Below, one piece after another: positions 12,789-23,722 of a stretch of DNA of 64,000 nucleotides. The DNA lies in contig NC_092122.1 of NCBI RefSeq assembly GCF_045679555.1, positions 13,817,506 through 13,881,505 of the forward strand, given 5' to 3'. A program made the translations under genes and the position numbers. The stretch comes from Salvelinus alpinus (lineage: Eukaryota > Chordata > Actinopteri > Salmoniformes > Salmonidae). How positions within the stretch are numbered: the first letter of the stretch is position 1; each line of letters starts with the position of its first letter. Under the pieces are notes generated by a model. It did not search any database. It saw only the letters and a list, made by a program, of their open reading frames with translations, and had not been told where the DNA came from.

Positions 12789-14346
12789 CAGTGCATTCAA
12801 AGTATTCAAACCCTTTGACTTTTCCCAAATTTTGTTACATTACAGCCTTATTTTAAAATAGATTAAATTGTCAAATGTGTCTCAAGCTACACACAATACC
12901 CCATAATGACAAAGAGAAAATAGGTTTTCAAATGTATTCAAAATAAAAAACTGAAATATTTACTTAAGTATTCAGACCCTTTCCTATGAGACTCTAAATT
13001 GAGCTCAGGTGCATCCTGTTTCCATTGATCATCCTTGAGATGTTTCTACAACTTCATTGGAGTCCACCTGTGGTAAATTCAATTGATTGGACATGATTTG
13101 GAAAGGAACACACCTGTCTATATAAGGTCCCACAGTTGACAGTGCATGTCAGAGCAAAAACCAAGCCATAAGGTTGAAGGAATTGTACGTAGAGCTCCGA
13201 GACAGAATTGTGTTGAGGCACAGATCTGGGGAAGGGTATCGAAAAATGTCTGCAGCATTGAAGGTCCCCAAGAAGACAGTGGCCATCATTCTTAAATGGA
13301 AGAAGTTTGGAACAACCAAGACACTTCCTAGAGCTGGCCGCCCGGCCAAACTGAGCAATCGTAGGAGAAGTGTTTTGGTCGTGGAAGTGACCAAGAATCT
13401 GATGGTCACTGACAGAGCGCTAGAGTTGCTCTGCGAAGATGGGAGAACCTTCCAGAAGGACAACCATCTCTGCAGCACTCCACCAATCAGGTCTTTGTGG
13501 TAGAGTGACCAGATGGAAGCCACTCCTCAGTAAAATGCACATGACAGCCCGCTTGGAGTTTGCCAAAAAGCACCTAAAGACTCTCAGACCATGAGAAACA
13601 AGATTCTCTGGTCTGATGAAACCAAGATTGAACTCTGGCCTGAATGCCAAGCGTCACGTCTGGAGGAAACCTGGCACCATCCCTACGGTGAAGCATGGTG
13701 GTGGCAGACTCATGCTGTAGGGATGTTTTTCAGCTGCAGGGACTGGGAGACTAGTCAGGATTGAGGGGAAAGCTGAACGGAGCAAAGTACAGAGATCCTT
13801 CATGAAAACCTGCTCAGGACCTAAGACTGGGGTGAGGGTTCACCTTCCAACAGGACAACGACCCTAAGCACACAGCCAAGACAGCGCAGGAGTGGATTCA
13901 GGATAAGTCTCTGAATGTCCTTGAGTGGCCCGGACTTGAACCCGATCGAACATCTCTGGAGAGACCTTACAATGACTGTGCAGCGACGCTCTCCATCCAA
14001 CCTGACAGAGCTTGAGAGGATCTGCAGATAAGAATGGAAGAAACTCCCCAAATACAGGTGTGCCAAGCTTGTAGCGTCATACCCAAGAAGACATGGCTGT
14101 AATCGCTGCCAAAGATGCTTCAGCAAAGTACTGAATAAAGGGTCTGACTACTTACATAAATGTGATATTTCAGTGTTTATTTTTTTTATAAATTTGCTAA
14201 CATTTCTAAAAACCTGTTTTTGCTTTGTCATTATTGGGTATTGTGTGTGGATTTGGGGGAGGGGGGGCAAATTAATCAATTTTAGAATAAGGCTGTAATG
14301 TAACAATGTGGAAAGTCGAGGGGTCTGAATACTTACCCTCAGCACC
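12789..14346 (+). mobile_element. Tc1/mariner-like transposon (CAGTGCCTTC-GAAAGTATTCAGAC family), copy 1
   Basis: About 1.56 kb bounded by inverted ends: CAGTGCATTCAAAGTATTC on the left, and the complement of GGGGTCTGAATACTTACC on the right. The body encodes a Tc1 transposase relic in + orientation. A helix-turn-helix part starts at 13174 ([36 protein letters not shown]) and stops at 13503. DDE-domain remnants follow in shifted frames, ending near GTTGAACCC-type LNPI coding around 13935. Multiple frameshifts make it non-autonomous. The same family recurs at 29957-31397 and 35994-37558. Confidence 0.88.
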
Positions 14347-14662
14347 CCTCTCTAGCTTATGAACCAAATGGCACTGTACACGATTTCACAACAAACCACT
14401 AGTCTGAATGATATTGTGAAGAAGCAGTGACCAGTGGCATTTGTTTAGCTTAAATCTAGTGACATTAATAATGTGTACATGTTGTTTTGCATACAGTGAG
14501 GGTGTTCAAACTCTCTTGGGCATCATTCAGGTTTTATCCAATTCCCCCTGGGCAAACTTCATTATTTAGCTTGTACTCCAGTGCGTTTTGAAGTACCTTG
14601 TTTCTGCCAACTCCCATCAACTAGCTGGCAGCAGCTCCAAGGTCTGGGAACTGGGAGCTTCA

Positions 14663-15066
14663 TTAAAGGCCCAGTGCAGCCACAAATTAGATTTTTCTGT
14701 GTTTTATATATTTCCACACTGAGGTTGGGATAAAACTGCAATGATAATGCCCATTTAGTGTAAGAGCTGTTTGAAAAGACTGCCTGAAATTTCTGCCTGT
14801 TTTGGTGGGATGGAGTTTTGGCCAATTGGTTAATAGAGCAATAAGAAATAGTTCCAAACCTCACTGCCAATAACAGCTAATTTTACAATTTTACCTCTCC
14901 AAGCACACCACTCCGACAATCCGGGCAAAATGATTGCTTGAGAAACGGCTTTTTACCAAGAAGCTTTTTCTTTTTCACCATTGTTTTAAATAAAAATCAG
15001 TGAAGTAGTTAATTGTCACACAAACGATTTGATATTGAGATAAATATGGCTGCAATGGACCTTTAA
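14663..15066. mobile_element. TTAA-flanked MITE (piggyBac-like)
   Basis: A 404-bp non-coding element starts TTAAAGGCCCAGTGCAGC and ends GCTGCAATGGACCTTTAA. The two ends are inverted repeats with TTAA at both outer edges, the target duplication of piggyBac-type transposons. It belongs to a dispersed salmonid repeat family. It is much shorter than an autonomous element and has no transposase. Confidence 0.8.
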
Positions 15067-15252
15067 ACCATCTGCGCTGTGCCACTGCGGCTTAAAGTGT
15101 GTATGTGCTACCACTTAGTGGTGAGTCTACAGTAATGCAGCAGAATTAGGGTGCAATTCAACAACATAACCCTAGGGGGGGAAGTAAACACTTTGATAGT
15201 CGCTGGATCCACAAGCTGTACCTTCCCCCAATTTAACTCAGACCTGCATAAT

Positions 15253-15453
15253 TATACTCAACAAAAATATAAACGCAACATGTAAAGTGTTGGTCCCATG
15301 TTTAATAAGCTAAAATAAAAGATCACAGGTATTTTCCGTACGCACCAAAAGCTTATTTCTCAAGTTTTGTGGACAAATTTGTTTACATCCCTGTTAGTGA
15401 GCATTTCTCTTTTGCCAAGATATGCCACACATGTCAGGTGTAAACGCAGATTA
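15253..15453. mobile_element. Fragment of a dispersed Tc1-like element (CAACAAAAATATAAACGC type)
   Basis: The segment begins TCAACAAAAATATAAACGCA and reads like the outer end of a widespread teleost Tc1-like family. It stops just before the next transposon. A 30-bp piece of the same end recurs near 48298-48330. Confidence 0.6.
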
Positions 15454-15455
15454 TA

Positions 15456-16983
15456 CACTGCTCAAAAAAATAAAGGGAACACTAAAATAACACATCCTAG
15501 ATCTGAATGAATGAAATATTCTTATTAAATACTTTTTTCTTTACATAGTTGAATGTGCTGACAACAAAATCACACAAAAATTATCAATGGAAATCAAATT
15601 TATCAACCCATGGAGGCCTGGATTTGGAGTCACACTCAAAATTAAAGTGGAAAACCACACTACAGGCTGATCCAACTTTGATGTAATGTCCTTAAAACTA
15701 GTCAAAATGAGGCTCAGTAGTGTGTGTGGCCTCCACGTGCCTGTATGACCTCCCTACAATGCCTGGGCATGCTCCTGGTGAGGTGGCGGATGGTCTCCTG
15801 AGGGATCTCCTCCCAGACCTGGACTAAAGCATCTGCCAACTCCTGGACAGTCTGTGGTGCAACGTGGCGTTGGTGGATGGAGCGAGACATGATGTCCCAG
15901 ATGTGCTCAATTGGATTCAGGTCTGGGGAACGGGCGGGCCAGTCCATAGCATCAATGCCTTCCTCTTGCAGGAACTGCTGACACACTCCAGCCACATGAG
16001 GTCTAGCATTGTCTTGCATTAGGAGGAACGCAGGGCCAACCGCACCAGCATATGGTCTCACAAGGGGTCTGAGGATCTCATCTCGGTACCTAATGGCAGT
16101 CAGGCTACCTCTGGCGAGCACATGGAGGGCTGTGCATCCCCCCAAAGAAATGCCACCCCACACCATGACTGACCCACCGCCAAACCGGTTATGCTGGAGG
16201 ATGTTGCAGGCAGCAGAACGTTCTCCACGGCGTCTCCAGACTCTGTCAAGTCTGTCACATGTGCTCATGTGCTCAGTGTGAACCTGCTTTCATCTGTGAA
16301 GAGCACAGGGCGCCAGTGGTGAATTTGCCAATCTTGGTGTTCTCTGGCAAGTGGACGTCGGGCCCTCATACCACCCTCATGGAGTCTGTTTCTGACCTTT
16401 GAGCAGACACATGCACATTTGTGGCCTGCTGAAGGTCATTTTGCAGGGCTCTGGCAGTGCTCCTCCTTGCACAAAGGCGGAGGTAGCGGTCCTGCTGCTG
16501 GGTTGTTGCCCTCCTACGGCCTCCTCCACGTCTCCTGATGTACTGGCCTGTCTCCTGGTAGCGCCTCCATGCTCTGGACACTACGCTGACAGACACAGCA
16601 AACCTTCTTGCCACAGCTCGCATTGATGTGCCATCCTGGATGAGCTGCACTACCTGAGCCACTTGTGTGGGTTGTAGACTCCGTCTCATGCTACCACTAG
16701 AGTGAAAGCACCGCCAGCATTCAAAAGTGACCAAAACATCAGCCAGGAAGCATAGGAACTGAGAAGTCTGTGGTCACCACCTGCAGAACCACTCCTTTAT
16801 TGGGGGTGTCTTGCTAATTGCCTATAATTTCCACCTGTTGTCTATTCCATTTGCACAACAGCATGTGAAATTTATTGTCAATCAGTGTTGCTTCCTAAGT
16901 GGACAGTTTGATTTCACAGAAGTGTGATTGACTTGGAGTTACATTGTGTTGTTTAAGTGTTCCCTTTATTTTTTTGAGCAGTG
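15456..16983 (-). mobile_element. Tc1-like transposon (CACTGCTCAAAAAAATAAAG family), copy 1
   Basis: 1528 bp with inverted ends CACTGCTCAAAAAAATAAAG and flanking TA dinucleotides at 15454-15455 and 16984-16985. The minus strand carries a Tc1 transposase in pieces. The N-terminal part starts at about 16689 ([14 protein letters not shown]). The C-terminal part is open at 16268-15714 with the second catalytic Asp (LMQDNARPH) and the final Glu ([12 protein letters not shown]). Compared with the second copy at 40.4 kb there is a 1-bp deletion near 16400 and an 8-bp tandem duplication near 16265. The first catalytic Asp codon (FTDES) is still present. It appears inserted in the left arm of the inverted-repeat element described next. 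Confidence 0.92.
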
Positions 16984-16992
16984 TAGTTTTTC

Positions 16993-17380
16993 AAATGAAC
17001 CTCTGACTCCTTCCAGTCGCTATGCGGTCGATACTTTAAAAAAGTACATTCTTTAAACCCATATAGTGTACCTATGTTTGCCCTCTGTTGCGTACCTTTG
17101 TTTGCTGAAATCCATACTTTTTAATATAACGTTAAACAAATGCAACCTCATTGAGATTCAATTGGCACAGGGACATGCTGAGTTGACATCTTAGAGCAAT
17201 TGCAGTGAGGAAACAGTAGGTGGTTGTATTTGATTAACGTTTTATTAAAAACGTATGGATTTCTTCAAACAAAGATAGGCATGCAACAACAGAGGATAAA
17301 CATAGGTACAGGGTAAGGGTTTAAGAGTACATTTTTTAAGCATGGACTGCAGAGACTCCAAGGAGTCGGAGGTTAATTTT
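16993..17380. repeat. Large inverted-repeat (foldback-like) element
   Basis: The left arm (about 16993-17130) and right arm (about 17243-17380) are inverted copies, for example GTACCTATGTTTGCCCTCTG on the left against the complement of CAACAGAGGATAAACATAGG on the right. They are separated by about 110 bp. The pairing continues outward across the neighbouring Tc1 insertion: CGCAGATTA just left of it matches the right arm's TAGTCTGCACTC. No coding capacity is seen. Confidence 0.75.
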
Positions 17381-17444
17381 AATAACTCTAGTCTGCACTC
17401 AACTCCCTGGAGGAGTTGATACAATTGGCTTTGTCAAAGAGGAA

Positions 17445-17990
17445 TGCCGCGTTCAAAACAACTGGGAACTATGGAATCTCTGACTTCAGTGCTTTCATGA
17501 CAACTTGGAACTCAGAAAAAAACGAGCTCCGACAAATGAAAAAAATAAAAGGCCACTCTAAATTGTGCAATTTTGTCACACAACACAATGCCACAGGTGT
17601 CTCAAGTTCAAAAGTAACGTACAATTGGAATGCTGACTGCATGAATGGCCACCAGAGCTGTTGCCAGATAATTTTATGTTAATTTCTCTACCATAAACTG
17701 CTTCCAACGTCATTTTAGATAATTTGGCAGTACGTCCAACCGGCCTGACAACCACAGACCACGTGTAACCATGCCGCGTTCAAAACAATTGGGAACTCGG
17801 GATCCCTGACTTCAGTGCTTCCAAGACAACTTGGAACTCAGGAAAGAAACGAGCTCAAACTAGGAAAAATCGTTTTGAAAGCTCACACAACTCGGAATTC
17901 GAGGTCGGGAACTCCGGCCTCTTCCTCGAGTTCCGACTTTCCGACCTGAAGATCACTAACCTCGTGGTTTTTGAAGTTCCCAGTTGTCTT
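17445..17990. repeat. Two direct copies of a dispersed repeat (GCCGCGTTCAAAACAA...)
   Basis: The block GCCGCGTTCAAAACAACTGG and the following 90 bp at 17445-17545 recurs, longer, at 17772-17990. It is a common salmonid dispersed sequence and contains short inverted segments (GGAACTC / GAGTTCC). No gene is visible. Confidence 0.65.
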
Positions 17991-18243
17991 GAAAGCACTA
18001 TAAACCGTGGACATTCAACATTTGCACATGCTGAAAATGCCTGAGCTCAAAAGTATTACAAGTAATTTGGCCTTATCAGGGAGCTTTGGAATATTCTGAG
18101 TTAGTAGATGGAGTCCGATTTCATTGACGAAATGTATACATTTTTTGTTGTTGCCCTAAACGATTTATTTTATATCTCGGTGTAACGTAAACTCACTCAC
18201 TTTTGCACATCGCCTTGGTCCGCACAATTTACCTTATTTTAGC

Positions 18244-18704
18244 TGTAACGATTGTTCTCCTCCTCGTCTGAGGAGGAGCAGGGATCGGACCAAAACGCAG
18301 CTTTTGTGGAATACATAATGAATTTATTTAAACAAGACGAACACGAAGCCCACTTGATAAATTACAAAATAAATTAAAAACGACGTAGACCGACCTGGAC
18401 ATAAGAACTTACATAACACGAAGAACGCACGAACAGGAACAGACTAAACAAACGAAACAGTCCCGTGTGGTACATACACAGACACAGAAGACAATCACCC
18501 ACCAACAAACGATGTGAACAGCCTACCTTAATATGGTTCTCAATCAGAGGAAACGTCAAACACCTGCCCCTGATTGAGAACCATATAAGGCTAATTAACA
18601 AATGAACCTACACAAGAAACGAATAACATAGACTGCCCACCCAGCTCACGTCCTGACCAACTAAACAAAGCTAAACAAAGGAAAATAAGGTCAGGAACGT
18701 GACA
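18244..18704. repeat. Salmonid dispersed non-coding repeat, about 460 bp
   Basis: The element starts TGTAACGATTGTTCTCC and ends GGTCAGGAACGTGACA, so its termini are short inverted repeats (TGTAACG/TGTCACG). It includes an internal palindrome around TATGGTTCTCAATCAGAGG and CCTGATTGAGAACCATATAA. It is recognisable as an abundant salmonid repeat. Non-autonomous DNA transposon is the likely class; the superfamily is uncertain. Confidence 0.6.
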
Positions 18705-19921
18705 TTAGCACCCAAAAAACGTAATACTTCCAGATCAACTGTAATGTCAATACCATTGTAAAGCACAATTTCTCCACTTTCCAACAGAATCAATTACATG
18801 AACTCCACGCTGCCCGTTTCTGCATGATTCAAGAAGGCAACGAGCTCCGTCGGGTCTTTTTAAAAATGGCGGGTGGGGAAGCGAAACTAATGCGTGGTAG
18901 TGAGAAGGAGAGATGTGTGTGGCAAAACTGCTTTTTTTCACTCGATCTGTCCAACTTATCACCTCTAAAGTGTAAATAAAACACTATAAAGAGTTTATAT
19001 AATGTGTCATTACATACTTATTTGAAGGTTTGTGTCGAATTTGAATCGTTTTTTAGGGCGGTGCTAAAGTGATCTTCAGAAGTTAACAGGGGCTTTGAGA
19101 GTCATGATGCTCGCAGTGATGACGCATAAAATGACTAGGTATCCCCCTTACCCCATCACTGTCCATTTCTTGTTTTTAAACGATGAGAGAAGTGCTGCAC
19201 CTGTTGGAGAGAGATTGTAAGACAGAAATAGTTGCTTTATGCGTGCTGTACGTTACGGCATGACACGTCAAGATGTAACGGAGAGTCAGTTTTTTCTACT
19301 TTTCTCCAATACTATAGAGCCATTACCATGTCGATCAACGCTTGAATAGAAACGTAGTTCATACCCCAGATTTTGAAGTCAACACAGTCGCTACAGTCCC
19401 ATTAGTTTTCTTTGCAGCCTCGTTTGAATGTCGCAGCAAATTTGTACGGAATGGGTTGAGTGTACTACAACGGAAACAAACGTATTATTGGTAAAACGAA
19501 AGTTAGATGATACAAACCGCAATGATTTAATGATGGTTGAAATTATTTTCTCCTGTGTACATTTGCTCTATTAGGGGACTGCAATAATAGTAGTGGAAGG
19601 TAAGCATACATATATATGATGTACAGAAAGTTTTTTGTCCAAATTAATTTACATTAATTGTTATTCTAACATTTAGTTCATGCCCTCCATGATCACTTTA
19701 GAAGGGGTCCAAAATCGGGCAGCGTTGTCTAACATTTTTATTGCTTTGGGGAGGGTTCTGTGGTTTTTGATGGGCACAGGGGATGGTAGTGCTTTTTCCC
19801 CCTGGTTTACATTGACCCGTTTGAAGGTTTTACTTCAACATTTCTTGCAACCTACCAACATTTCCTCATCTGCTTACATGCGCCACTCCTATATCAGTGT
19901 TGATGGTACTTTTTAAACTTT
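18705..19921. other. Non-coding interval, nothing identified
   Basis: 1.2 kb with only short ORFs of random appearance. I see no splice-site-bounded conserved peptide, RNA gene or familiar repeat end. Confidence 0.5.
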
Positions 19922-20220
19922 TTTGTTTATTGTTTTTTACTTAACACGTATTTTTCTTAAACCTGCATTGTTGGTTAAGGGCTTGTAAGTAATCATTTCA
20001 CTGTAAGGTCTACACCTGTTGTATTCGGCGCATGTGACAAATAACATGTGATTTGATACTGCAGTGAAAATCCTATTTGAATAACGGCACAAAAGCCCTG
20101 TGATTTAAAAAAAAATATTTCATTCCATTCAGATCATTTCAAATCAAATCCAATTTTATTTGTCACATACACGTGTTTAGCAGATGTTATTGCTGGTTTA
20201 GCGAAATGCTTTGAGTCTAC
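19922..20220. mobile_element. Two convergent LINE/SINE 3' tails
   Basis: 19922-20058 reads as the 3' tail of a salmonid LINE or SINE in + orientation (GGTTAAGGGCTTGTAAGTAA, TTTCACTGTAAGGTCTACAC, then CATGTGACAAATAACATGTG). 20143-20215 is the reverse of a related tail (AAATCAAATCCAATTTTATT, TGTCACATACACGTGTTTAG). Both are 5'-truncated with no ORF. Confidence 0.65.
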
Positions 20221-20675
20221 TCTCGACAGTTTATTAGGTATAGAACACATAGTAGCATGCCAGTCTGGCTGTATTTTAAGTTTTGATACTCTGATGCCTT
20301 GTCTTTTGCGGATTATCATTCTCTCCCAAATCGTTTTATAATAATATAACCGCATCCTTCCAGCAGGCACAGTCATTCAAGAAAGCATAATACCTGCTCT
20401 CTCAAGTGCAAGCTAACTAGCTAAATTACCATACATGTTTAATGCTTTTCGACCTGTCCCCAAATTAATGTAATTGGTTCAGAGTTTGTTTTGATATTTT
20501 AACCTGCGTGTCGTGATCGCGTTTGGTGTGGGGGGGTAAAATAAATGAATGCACGATAGCGCACGATGGCGCACGCGCGCAGCCGGTTTGGGCAAGGTGT
20601 TAGGCTATAACTAGCAATGCAAATGGCTCTGAGATTCTAATAATATTACTACACAGATCATACACGTAACGTTAC

Positions 20676-20729
20676 CTAGCTAGCCAGCCAGCCAGCCAGC
20701 CAGCTAACATTAGCTAGCTAGCTAACAGT
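20676..20729. repeat. Short CCAG / CTAG tetranucleotide repeat
   Basis: Five CCAG units flanked by CTAG units. Confidence 0.85.
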
Positions 20730-20765
20730 ACACTTTAACTTGAAATGAAAACAACTTTCTGACAA

Positions 20766-21845
20766 AATTAGAAACAACCAAATACAGACATTTGAAGGAG
20801 ATGTATCTTCTGCTTGGATAGTTCCATCTGTACTACTGACTTAGTCTTTAATTCCAGTTTGTCTACAAATGTATAATTGATATGTTGGATTCGTGTCTCC
20901 ATCTCAACCAAAAATCTAAGTTAAAGAATAGGACTAAATCAAACTTTTGCTATGAGAGATGGGTTTATTTACAGAGCAATTCAGTTGAGAAATTCCTGTT
21001 CACATATCAGTGCAACATAATGTAAAGTGTGACCTAGGTTTTTCGGAAATTGTTGAATGAATCCCACATTCTCAACCATTTGAGACAGAAATCACTCTTA
21101 TGGGATAGGCCTTTTCACACTGCCTCATCATTATTAGTTTCACAATCTACCATTTTATTTTCTACAGCCAACTATGGAAGGTTTGTTTTAAGCTGGTATT
21201 TAAAAATATATATATATTTTTTACTAATCTCACTTCTGCAGAAAGTGTCTCACTGTGAGTAATAGGTTCCCAAATGGCCTCACAATCGACCATTTCTTTA
21301 TTTCTCTCCTCTGAAATGGTATTACTGTGAAACACACTTCCTCTTTTCTAGTAATTGTCAGGTGATTGGCAGAATGAGTCAGAAACGCTGTTGTAGTTTA
21401 GCTGTGAATGTCTTGAGATAAAGGCCACCCTCCAGAGTTGTTCTGATACTCTCACTGGAAGTTTTTAACATATTTATAAACTTTATATTAAAAGGGCAAA
21501 TATGAAAATATATGCTGACTATTACTTGTTTATACATACTGTACAAAAAACACCAGTGCAATTCAGTGATCTCTAATTGTCTCCATTTTTTCAAACAGCT
21601 ATTTACTCTATTGCAAAAGTGATTTTTAATTGTGTTTGTTTGTCAACACAACCAAATATGAACATTTGAAGGAGAATTATATTCTGCTTGGATAGTTCCA
21701 TCAGTGCCACTGACTTAGTCTGGCTTTAATTACAGTTTGTCTACAAATTAATAATTGATATGTTGGATTCACATCTCCATCTCAACCAAAAATCTAAGTT
21801 AAAGAGTTGGACAAAATCAAATCAAACTTTAAATGCACTTTCAAT
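20766..21845. repeat. Pair of about 190-bp direct repeats
   Basis: 20766-20950 and 21640-21845 are about 85 percent alike by eye (shared CTGCTTGGATAGTTCCATC, GATATGTTGGATTC, TCTCCATCTCAACCAAAAAT). A short inverted copy of the last motif lies at about 21885-21905. They are likely ends or copies of a dispersed repeat; the 690 bp between them has no gene. Confidence 0.7.
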
Positions 21846-22419
21846 AAAGTTTGATGGCGTTTAGTCATATTATTTTACTTTGATTTTTGGTTGAGATGGA
21901 GATGTGAGCAACATATTAACTTTGAAATCAACCAAATCTTAAACCCTTAGGCCTATATTTATTGTCTATTTTTAGTTGAATCCTGGGTTAGAATAGAAAC
22001 AATAGCTTTTGATGACTTCGCAAATGCTATAGCCTAAATAGTATCATTTAATGATATATGATTCACTCAAGTATGGTTACATTTCATTTGATCAGTTAAA
22101 TCTTCTCTCTGAAATGACTTCGATAGTGAATGATATTATATTTTTAATTGGAGCATGTGTAATAATCATTCTCACGATAGCACATTGGTAGTAGTCAGTG
22201 ACAAATATCAAACATAAGCAGGGCTGGGCTTGATTAAAACCCTGGATGGAAAACCAAATGGTAGCTGTAGATATATTAATTCTCCAGTAGGAGGTGCTGC
22301 CCAGCCTATAGTTTTTTTCTTATAGTGGAAATAACTTTGTTTCAAAGGTACAAATTCAAAATATTTCATACGAAGTTTGACAATGTTGAAAATTGGTTAC
22401 CATGATGACATAATCCTGT

Positions 22420-22562
22420 GGTTGAAATTTCACCCTCAAAACAACAGTTTACGTTGATGACTTTTTGCAAATCCAATGTATTTTAAACATAGATTCCATG
22501 TCACAATACGTTGACAAATTACATTGAAACAACGTTGATTCAACCAGTTTGTGCCCAGTAGG
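22420..22562 (-). repeat. Dispersed teleost repeat fragment
   Basis: The segment ends GATTCAACCAGTTTGTGCCC and runs back through TCATCAACG-type sequence. On the minus strand it is the start of a familiar salmonid non-autonomous DNA repeat. The remaining parts of 21846-23013 show nothing else I can name. Confidence 0.5.
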
Positions 22563-23013
22563 TATGCTTTCCTTATTGGTTGTGGTGCATTGGTACGAAA
22601 CCTGTTGGTGGAAAATTTGTTGCAAATATAATTATAGCATAAACATTTTGAAAATCAGATTTCCATTTAGCTGATCATTGTCTGCAGCTGGTTCTGGTCG
22701 TAGTGTAGGTCTAATGAAACAGGAAGGGAGAGTTAATTTGTCCGTGATGGTCGGCAAACCCTCAACCTTCTGGCCCGTAGCCATCGACTGTGCCACAAAA
22801 GCATGCTGAAGTGGCAAAGTTGATATCCAGGTTTATAAACACAGGGTCGCTGCAGTTATTGTTATTTGTGGACATACATTTTTTTTTGTTAACTCTATAA
22901 GGGAGAGGGTGTTCACTTTTTCTGCAGTACAAGGGGAGGGTCGTTTGAAAATATTAACATTGGGGAGGGGTGCATTTCTTTTATGGCACCTCGAGTTGTT
23001 TGTTTGTTTACGG

Positions 23014-23064
23014 TGAGGAATGAGATCTGGCTGTTCTTTGTCAAGGGGTACTGCAAACAAGGAG
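23014..23064 (+). pseudogene. Relic of PARP12-like exon 4 (zinc finger 5), gene A
   Basis: 51 bp, the same length as exon 4 of gene D (44937-44987), reading NEIWLFFVKGYCKQG against [15 protein letters not shown] in D. The splice acceptor CAG has become CGG and the first zinc-binding Cys has become Trp. The donor GGAG|GTAAAG is kept. This exon is probably no longer used. Confidence 0.8.
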
Positions 23065-23467
23065 GTAAAGTTAAAGAGGGAGAGCGTTGCTGGGATGTTT
23101 AATTTTCCCACGTTTGCTTTGGTAGAACACCTGAGATCAGGGGAACTTTTTTCCCCTTTTTTTACTCAGGCAGAATCCAGGATAGCTGGCTGGATATGAG
23201 TTTATCTAGATCTAAAGGTTGTCAGTAGATACACAATACCATATCCTCCTCATAGGACAACATACAACCATGTACTGTACATCCACAATAATGCACTATG
23301 TTGTGCTTTATTTGATAAACCTTTCAAAGCAACAGTAGAAGACTAGCATCGATTTTGTGAATGGAGGCCATGGCAAGATATTCTGTTGTCCTTCTGGCTA
23401 ACACGAGTCTCATGACACACTGTTACATAACTGTAACGTCTGTTATATAAACCTAACGTCTGTTCAG

Positions 23468-23593
23468 ATTAATGCCGGAGCATCCACTATAAAAGGCCCT
23501 ACAATTGGGAAGTGAAGAACGTTCAGACGTCGTTTGCTCTGCCAGAAAAACAACGATCTAGAGAGACTTCTGTGACCCTTCTAAGATACAAAG
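23468..23593 (+). pseudogene. Relic of PARP12-like exon 5 (first WWE domain), gene A
   Basis: Aligns along its full length with gene D exon 5 (39398-39524), 126 bp against 127. It keeps the acceptor (TTCAG) and the donor (AAAG|GTGCAG), but the second codon is TAA. A 1-bp deletion near 23550 shifts the frame, and the central Trp of the WWE motif is gone (PYNWEVKNVQTSF against [12 protein letters not shown]). The apparent TATA box at 23488 lies inside this relic and corresponds to coding sequence in D. Confidence 0.8.
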
Positions 23594-23722
23594 GTGCAGT
23601 ATGTTATATCATATTCAACTAGATACAAATATTTCAAAGTGTGAATGAAGTACATTCTTGGTATTGGAATTGGCAATGGGGATTGGTTGCTTTACCATTG
23701 GCATTTTCTTATGGCTTCCCAG

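Noticed and set aside
23488-23495. TATAAAAG, a perfect-looking TATA box just upstream of gene A exons
   Set aside because: It aligns with coding sequence of gene D exon 5 (around the Phe-Lys-Met codons), so it arose by point mutation inside a dead exon. It could have been co-opted but there is no evidence.
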